Assembly (NCBI GenBank): GCA_026260175.1
Contig: JAKCWW010000061.1
Coordinates: forward strand, 54,182-118,181
DNA from: Reticulitermes lucifugus
Taxonomy: Eukaryota > Arthropoda > Insecta > Blattodea > Rhinotermitidae
Length of the DNA: 64,000 nucleotides
Direction of reading: 5' to 3'
In this document: positions 58,464 through 64,000 of the stretch, in pieces
Layout: every line of letters begins with the position of its first letter
Numbering within the stretch: position 1 is the stretch's first letter
The notes under the pieces: generated by a model
Seen by the model: the letters and a program-made list of their open reading frames with translations, nothing else
Databases searched by the model: none
Told to the model about the DNA's origin: nothing
Program-made: the position numbers and the translations under genes

Positions 58464-58484
58464 ATTATTATTATTATTATTATT
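58464..58484. repeat. (ATT)n microsatellite, right of SINE-B copy 12
   Basis: About seven ATT units, the same phase and sequence as the left tract. Confidence 0.85.
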
Positions 58485-59149
58485 GGGTAGTAACAATTCT
58501 AGGGTCTAGCATTTTATTATAATGCCGTAAGCGATTTCTTGGTCGAGCAAGAATTGTAATTGGGCTCGACAGTAATATTGAACTAGCACAGTCGCCGGAT
58601 ATTGCATCACGTCGGTGCCTCTTTGTCGTCTTTTTAGTACGATGTGGCGCAGGGGTTTGTGATTCATCTAATTATAATTTTTGCAGTCTTGTACTTCGGC
58701 GCAAAATCGAGGTGCCTGGTACATTGCAGTTGCCTGACCTCATTTACAGATTTGGGTCTGACAACAGAGACTGTCGCACTAACGTACCTCATTTCAGTCT
58801 AGTACTGGCTTGGCCGTTGTGCAGATGACACATACTCTAAATTCAGAGGAGATTCGGATATTGTGTGTCTTTTCTTGTTGCTTGTGTAGCACGTGGAACT
58901 GAATGGTCGAGCGCTGAGCACCCTGCAGGGAGTTCCATACCATCCGTTTCGGAAAGAAGAAAACAAAAGTTCAGATTCGTTTGTTCTAGCACGCTCCGCC
59001 AGTCCGTCCACACACTCTGGAACCTTCATGTATTGCAAGTGTTTGGTGACCTCCTCGGCAGATAACGAAGCATGGATTCATGTATCTCTCACAATGCTGG
59101 GGTTTAACTAGCTACATGGAACAGTTTATTCTATAAGAAGTTAATATTC
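58485..59149. other. No gene seen
   Basis: Overlapping frames on both strands around 58800-59111, none with a domain. Confidence 0.5.
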
Positions 59150-59400
59150 GCTCAACTCTTCAAGAAATTATCAGTATTGTATGGAACCCAAAGGTTCATT
59201 TACCTTATTCACCAGAGCCCACCAGTGGTCCTTGTTTACAGCCACTTGAATTCACTCGACACCTTCGTACTGTGTTTGTAAAATCTTTTTTAATATTATC
59301 CTCACTTAGGTTGCTTTCATGTTTCTCACGCGGTGTACGGCAAACATTTCGTGTGCATTTTTTATCTTTCTCGTACGTGCTGTATGTCCTGTTCATATCA
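59150..59400 (-). pseudogene. LINE C-terminal and 3' tail relic
   Basis: The minus frame 59205-59396 contains SEDNIKKDF and then NSSGCKQGPLVGSGE before a stop, the alternate-frame reading of the family's W-E-D-N-I-K..A-Q-D-R region. The 3' tail ('ttcaagaaattatcag', 'aaaggttcatttacc') lies at 59157-59204. Its 63-codon frame is fortuitous. Confidence 0.65.
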
Positions 59401-60094
59401 TCATACTTGTCTGCTTATCCTCTCCTTGTTAAAGAATAGAAATTATGAAATTTCTCGTGCACCTTCCTCTCTTATCTTACTCATCTATATACACATATTC
59501 TTATTAAAATTTTATGTAATTTAATTTGCTCTATTCTGTTACCGTCACAGACACAAATATTATCCACAGCACTTGTCGGTGAACGCTTTCAGTCTGTGTT
59601 TTTCCCGTCGAGTTAGAGTGTGTCATACACACGTAACACTACTGTCATAAATATAATTTTGCATGTTTTATCAGTAAAAACTCAAAAACTCTCTAACCTA
59701 GTAGTTACATGGGTCTGCAGCAAAGCGAATTGTGTGCCGGCTTCATCACCTGATGTCCGGAATGGTTGTCCGATTTGGAGGAAACATAATCCGAAACCTT
59801 GGACAGATAAATAGGGTCGATACTGTGAATAAGAAACATGCAGCTCCATGCACGCAGAGGATCACTGTGATGATTGCGGCACGGTAACCAAACACTGATG
59901 TAATTGCATGCAGAACAGAAACAGCTAGGCGGTCTCACGATTTCACCCACACCGATATTACTGTGCTGGACAGCTCGATTGCAGTCAGTGAGAAATTCTG
60001 TTCTTCGGCAGAATGAATTAGGCCTATTGTGTGTTTAGTAAAATACTGGGATTCTTACTGAAATTTGTAGAATTTTGGTGTTTCTGCTTTCTCG
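59401..60094. other. No gene seen
   Basis: Nothing recognised. The frames at 59620-59814 and 59705-59950 overlap on opposite strands. Confidence 0.5.
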
Positions 60095-60195
60095 GGTGTG
60101 GACGTTGAAGATGCCATTACTACGTTGTCTCGAAACGTCGGGAACCGACGACCAAGTGACGTGGCGTCATATCCCAGAAGAACGGAGACCTCAGC
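60095..60195 (+). repeat. Solo GAAACGTCGG repeat
   Basis: GTTGAAGATGCCAT, spacer, TCTCGAAACGTCGGGAA, then 'gtggcgtcatatcccagaagaa' match one arm of the 18669 palindrome in order. Stem II is lost. Confidence 0.5.
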
Positions 60196-61180
60196 GATAC
60201 CACTCTTAAAACCTAGAAGCTCGCACATAAATCTTAATGGACAGTGCAGATATGTGCCATTCTGAACAAGTGTCATAAATTGTAATTGTGGGCTATAGTA
60301 GCTGGCGGTGTGTGTTTAGAATGGTTCAGCAACACAGTGTAATGCACCCTGCCTCACTCTTAAGCATGTGTGATAAGGCTAGCGCCAAGTATAAATTAAT
60401 AATTTTACGTTTGTGTATTTGAATCCATTCGCTGTATCAAATGTAATAGATGCATATTCTAGTTTATTGTCCTACCCATCACATAGAGCATCAGTCTGTT
60501 TACATTGGCAGATTGCCACCATGTAGGTCGGCATGCTGCAAAAAATAAAGCGTGTGTGTTTACATCAATTTGTTACATCCATAAAGCAGTTTTTACACAT
60601 GTGCATTCTACATAGATAGGTCTACAGGAATCTTCGTAATTTAATTGTATTCATGATTTGTTGAAGGATGCTTTCAGTACTTCAGATTATATAGTGTGGA
60701 ATGTTGGGATGAATGGTGAATAACTGAGCATACCGACATATGCCTTGCGACTGAGAAAGGGCGGAGTTTCGAACCCGGTGATTCCGAATAATCGACTGCG
60801 AATTTCGGTTCCTAATTTTATATGAGATTATTATCATCTTTATTGTTGTTGTTGATGTTGTACTTAGAGTGTTATGTTTTCCCATAAAATATATTTTTAC
60901 TACTTTATGCCTTATGGTCGTAAGTTATTTCATATATTCATTAACGTATATATACAAACCTTCTACCTTCATTTCCGATGATTTTCTGTGTGTTTTGTTT
61001 TATATTTTCCTTTCCTATGCTATCCGAATTGTTTTTATGTTATGTGCTTCGTTTCCGCCCTGACGTTCGCTCTTGATTGATGCGTGTGTCTGAACGTTAG
61101 ATTGTGCAGCATGATGCCTCTGATAGTGCAGTATACCAAAATGTGTAAGACTTTGAATATTAATGGAGCAAGTATTGCCG
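60196..61180. other. No gene seen
   Basis: 'ggagtttcgaacccgg' near 60767 resembles a B box, with no A box at the right spacing. No gene. Confidence 0.45.
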
Positions 61181-61267
61181 TATACGATGGTTAGGAGAAT
61201 AAACTAGAATGTACAACTAATTATACGACGGTTAAGGGAATAAACCAGGATATGCTACTAATTATAC
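61181..61267. repeat. 41-bp tandem duplication
   Basis: TATACGA(T/C)GG begins at 61181 and 61222, with TATAC again at 61263. The two units agree across most of their length. Confidence 0.75.
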
Positions 61268-61414
61268 TGTGTATGCCATATTCCATTCCTATGCACAGTT
61301 TTGACTAGAAGATCTGACTACTTTAAAATAATCAGATACAGTCGAAGGTTTTGCAACATTGCCATGTTTATGATTGCTAATATAGTCTGATGCTGTATTT
61401 TAAGGTATTTTTTC

Positions 61415-61615
61415 CTCTCCAAATCGTCCAAACCGGCTTTGGGGCCCACCCAGCCTTCTATTCAGTGGGTACCCGGCCTCTTCCCCGGGGATAAAGCAGC
61501 CGGGGCGTGATGTTCACCACTCATCTCCATCTAGCGCCGAGGTTAATAATGAGTAGAGCTATACTGTACTCCCTACATATGTCTTCTTGGCATGTTACGG
61601 AGGACCCTTACCTTT
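61415..61615 (+). repeat. SINE-B copy 13, 5'-truncated
   Basis: Starts 'ccaaatcgtccaaaccgg' and runs through 'agtgggtacccggc', 'cccggggataaagcagccgg', 'atctccatctagcgccgagg' to 'cccttacctt'. The tRNA head is missing. Confidence 0.82.
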
Positions 61616-63048
61616 CTTTTACCAAATTTCACATGCAGAGCCCTAATAATTCTTTAGTTATCGCCATGTATGGTAAATGTGGATTCCACGACAGCCATGT
61701 TGTGTGTCATTATTTATAAAATGTGTTAACAAAAGTTGCATTATGTAACTAAATAAAACAGTCTCAGTACTCTACGTTAATTGGAGCTAGTGTCTCTCCG
61801 ACCACACAAGTTCGCATGGTCGTTATGTTATGAGTGCCTGGAAGTAAAAAGTACAAGCGTGGTGTGGCCTCTAGTGGCAAGATGCTCTACTGAGTTCTAC
61901 TAAAATCCATCAGTTTGTTAAAAAAATGTCACGTGGGATAAACAGGCCGATTTCTTGATGCTGTATGTCCCTATGGGGCACAAAGAATTTGGACGAATAC
62001 AATCAGCATGAAAGATTGCACTTAGTATGTACCCTGCTCGGCTGAGTCACCTTCGCCGAGCCTATATTGCAGCGATTTGGCTCTTGAAAATTATTGTATT
62101 TATTGATATGACGCCGTGCATTCTAGTTTAGGAGAAATCTGCTGACCCCATATTCAGGGTGGAAACCACTAAAGACCATGCATGCCATTAGATATCGAAA
62201 GATGTGCCATTGTCGCCCTTAAAATAATTCCGTGTTATGTGAAATTCCTGCAACTAAAATGTTATCAGAGTTGGTGATATTTAAGTACCACATCGATGCT
62301 TGTGTATAATTAATTCAGACACACACACGAACCTCACGTTGGACAGCTGTCGGTGAGAGGTCACCAATTTCACAGCGAATGATAACCATTTTTCCTCTTC
62401 ACAAATTATTTGGCAACAAAATCAATTCTATTGGTAAGAATGAAGACGGTGTTTCTGTGGGCACTCTGTTCCTTGCGCATGGGGTGCTTCCGTCGAATTC
62501 GTCTCACATCCACTTGTCAGTTTATGTCGAGAAAGTTCTGATAAACTGACTTCGCCACCAGGTAGCTAGAGTTTGTTACTGGCAAGTGACATTGTATAGT
62601 AGAACCTTCTTTTTGAAACACTGTAATTCAGTCACTTTCTCACAAGACAGAGCTCTGAAAATTTCGTGCCATGAATCGAAAAGGCTTGTCAAAGTCGAGA
62701 CGCGTTAGCGACCCGGAGTGCAACACGAACGTTAACTTGGTCCTGGAACATCCTGTTGTCTACTGAACACAATTTTACTGTGAGTTTCTGTAAATAAGTT
62801 GTGACAGAGGACGACAGAACATTACTCCTTCCCAAGTAGAATTCGCAGTGACGGATTGTCACTTGCTTTTTTTTGTCTTCTTTTGTCTTATCAGGTGCAT
62901 TTGTGGCTGTGGTGCGCTTGTAGACTCCTTTGTTCCTCTACGCTCCAAACAAAACAATAAAATACGAATGAAAGGTCATCAAATTTTACTAATAATTTCA
63001 TACAGAAGTTCCCTTTTCTGTCAAGACGTTAACCTGTCGGCGTATGGT
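61616..63048. other. No gene seen
   Basis: Nothing recognised. Confidence 0.5.
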
Positions 63049-63132
63049 TATACAGGATGGCGCAAAAGTGACTTGTTGCTCGATGTTTAACAACAGAACG
63101 GCCGTGTCAAGTGACTTTTGCGCTACTCTATA
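63049..63132. mobile_element. MITE-like hairpin with TA flanks
   Basis: GCGCAAAAGTGACTTG (63060-63075) and CAAGTGACTTTTGCGC (63108-63123) are complementary at 15 of 16 positions. The outer ends TATACAGGATGG and CTACTCTATA extend the pairing. TA at each end suggests a Tc1/mariner-type target. About 80 bp, non-coding. Confidence 0.6.
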
Positions 63133-63933
63133 CAAGCAGTAAATCTAAAAAATCTTGATTTGTGTAATTTATGTTATCTAAATAATTGTAAGTGTAAAAT
63201 AAGAAGGCGGTTGAGTGAAGCCTTGCTGCGCCGAGCCCCAGGGTTGTGAAATCGCCAGGTCTTCTCTTTGGACTTCACTTTTCTCTCGTATGCATCATCA
63301 GTGGGTTGCTGCGAGTTTGTTTCTAGTGCACCTGCCCCCATTCTGTGCCACGCGCTTGAAATAAATGCATACGCTGAAACTGTCTTTCTGGAAAATACAG
63401 TGCTTGAGCCCATGGCATTCATTACTGTAAACATAAAAAAAGTACAGCGTACCGACACCGAACAACGCATTAAAACGGTTTAGTTTTACCCACATTTACA
63501 TTAAGTTGTGAAAGCCAGAGAAAAAGCGAAGACAGCAGGACAAATAACGAAGACTGACCAGCGCCGTCTGTTTTAACTCTTATGACTTGCCAAGCATTGT
63601 TACCGCGAATCTAAGAGTCACCCGCCTTCGTACTTGAATTAAGCACAGATAAATAGCCTAGCCACTAACAGCAATAAAGTTTGACTATTATAACAAATTT
63701 TTCTATGCCTCGTTGCCGGCGTGCCCTTAGAAGTAATTTCTTCCCTGCAGAACGTAAGGAGAATCTGAGTTACACTCCTTAAAGTAGGCCACAAAAATTT
63801 TGGACCTTAAGATGTGCATCAGTGCGGTCTGTTAGATGCTGGGATCAGTAACGTTAAGTGTGGGTAGGTAGAGACATATACATGGCGGTGATACGTATGT
63901 AATTACTGATTTAGAAGAGCAATTGTGACAAAC
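63133..63933. other. No gene seen
   Basis: Short frames at 63174-63495 on both strands, no domain. Confidence 0.5.
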
Positions 63934-63948
63934 TTTTTTTTTTTTTTT
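63934..63948. repeat. Poly-T tract (15 T)
   Basis: A run of T. It may be the A-tail of a minus-strand retro-insertion whose body is not recognised. Confidence 0.8.
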
Positions 63949-64000
63949 AGTCGTCCTCTTCTACCTACTCCGGATTTCCCGTTTCAGTGTCGAGGTTTTG

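Noticed and set aside
1-64000. CRISPR arrays, operons, prokaryotic promoters
   Set aside because: No regular spacer-repeat arrays or gene clusters; the sequence is plainly eukaryotic repeat-rich DNA.

Overview
This window is eukaryotic, AT-rich, non-coding DNA, most probably from an insect. Three tRNA-derived SINE families, eroded non-LTR retrotransposon tails, a Tigger/pogo relic, a hAT-type MITE and long foldback repeats fit a large, repeat-rich polyneopteran genome. I lean towards Blattodea (cockroach or termite) from remembered repeat-derived peptides in that group; this is inference and I could not search. I found no host protein-coding exon, intact tRNA, rRNA, operon or CRISPR array. 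The open reading frames are short, mostly end in repeats or low-complexity sequence, and show no conserved domain except transposon remnants. There are two assembly gaps (12335-12926 and 31199-31259).

Layout. 1-9 kb: one SINE-B (1234-1527), one SINE-A (3181-3431), microsatellites and two LINE relics. 9.2-10.8 kb: a nested block in which a pogo/Tigger relic (9456-10131) splits a SINE-B, followed by a LINE relic and a solo repeat. 12.1-15.5 kb: a SINE-B swollen by an internal 31-bp minisatellite that runs into a gap, another SINE-B, and a 400-bp foldback element. 18.6-19.1 kb: a long near-perfect palindrome and a second foldback. 21.5 kb: a hAT-like MITE. 24-31.4 kb: SINE-B, SINE-A, LINE pieces, another SINE-A, a 583-bp foldback and a SINE-C with a gap in it. 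35.8-40.3 kb: a 659-bp foldback, a 33-bp tandem repeat, SINE-A, and a SINE-B holding another SINE-B. 42-52 kb: scattered LINE tails and SINE-B copies. 54-63 kb: microsatellites, relics of two LINE families, two neighbouring SINE-Bs in an ATT microsatellite, further SINE-B and LINE pieces and an 80-bp MITE-like hairpin.

How the parts relate. The elements are parasitic and dated by nesting: Tigger after SINE-B, SINE-B after an older SINE-B, and SINE-B into a microsatellite. The most interesting theme is a module CTGANGA - Y - stem - GAAA - short stem - H found in several foldback repeats. It resembles the hammerhead ribozymes of Penelope-like elements and retrozymes, but has one extra pyrimidine after the CTGANGA box.
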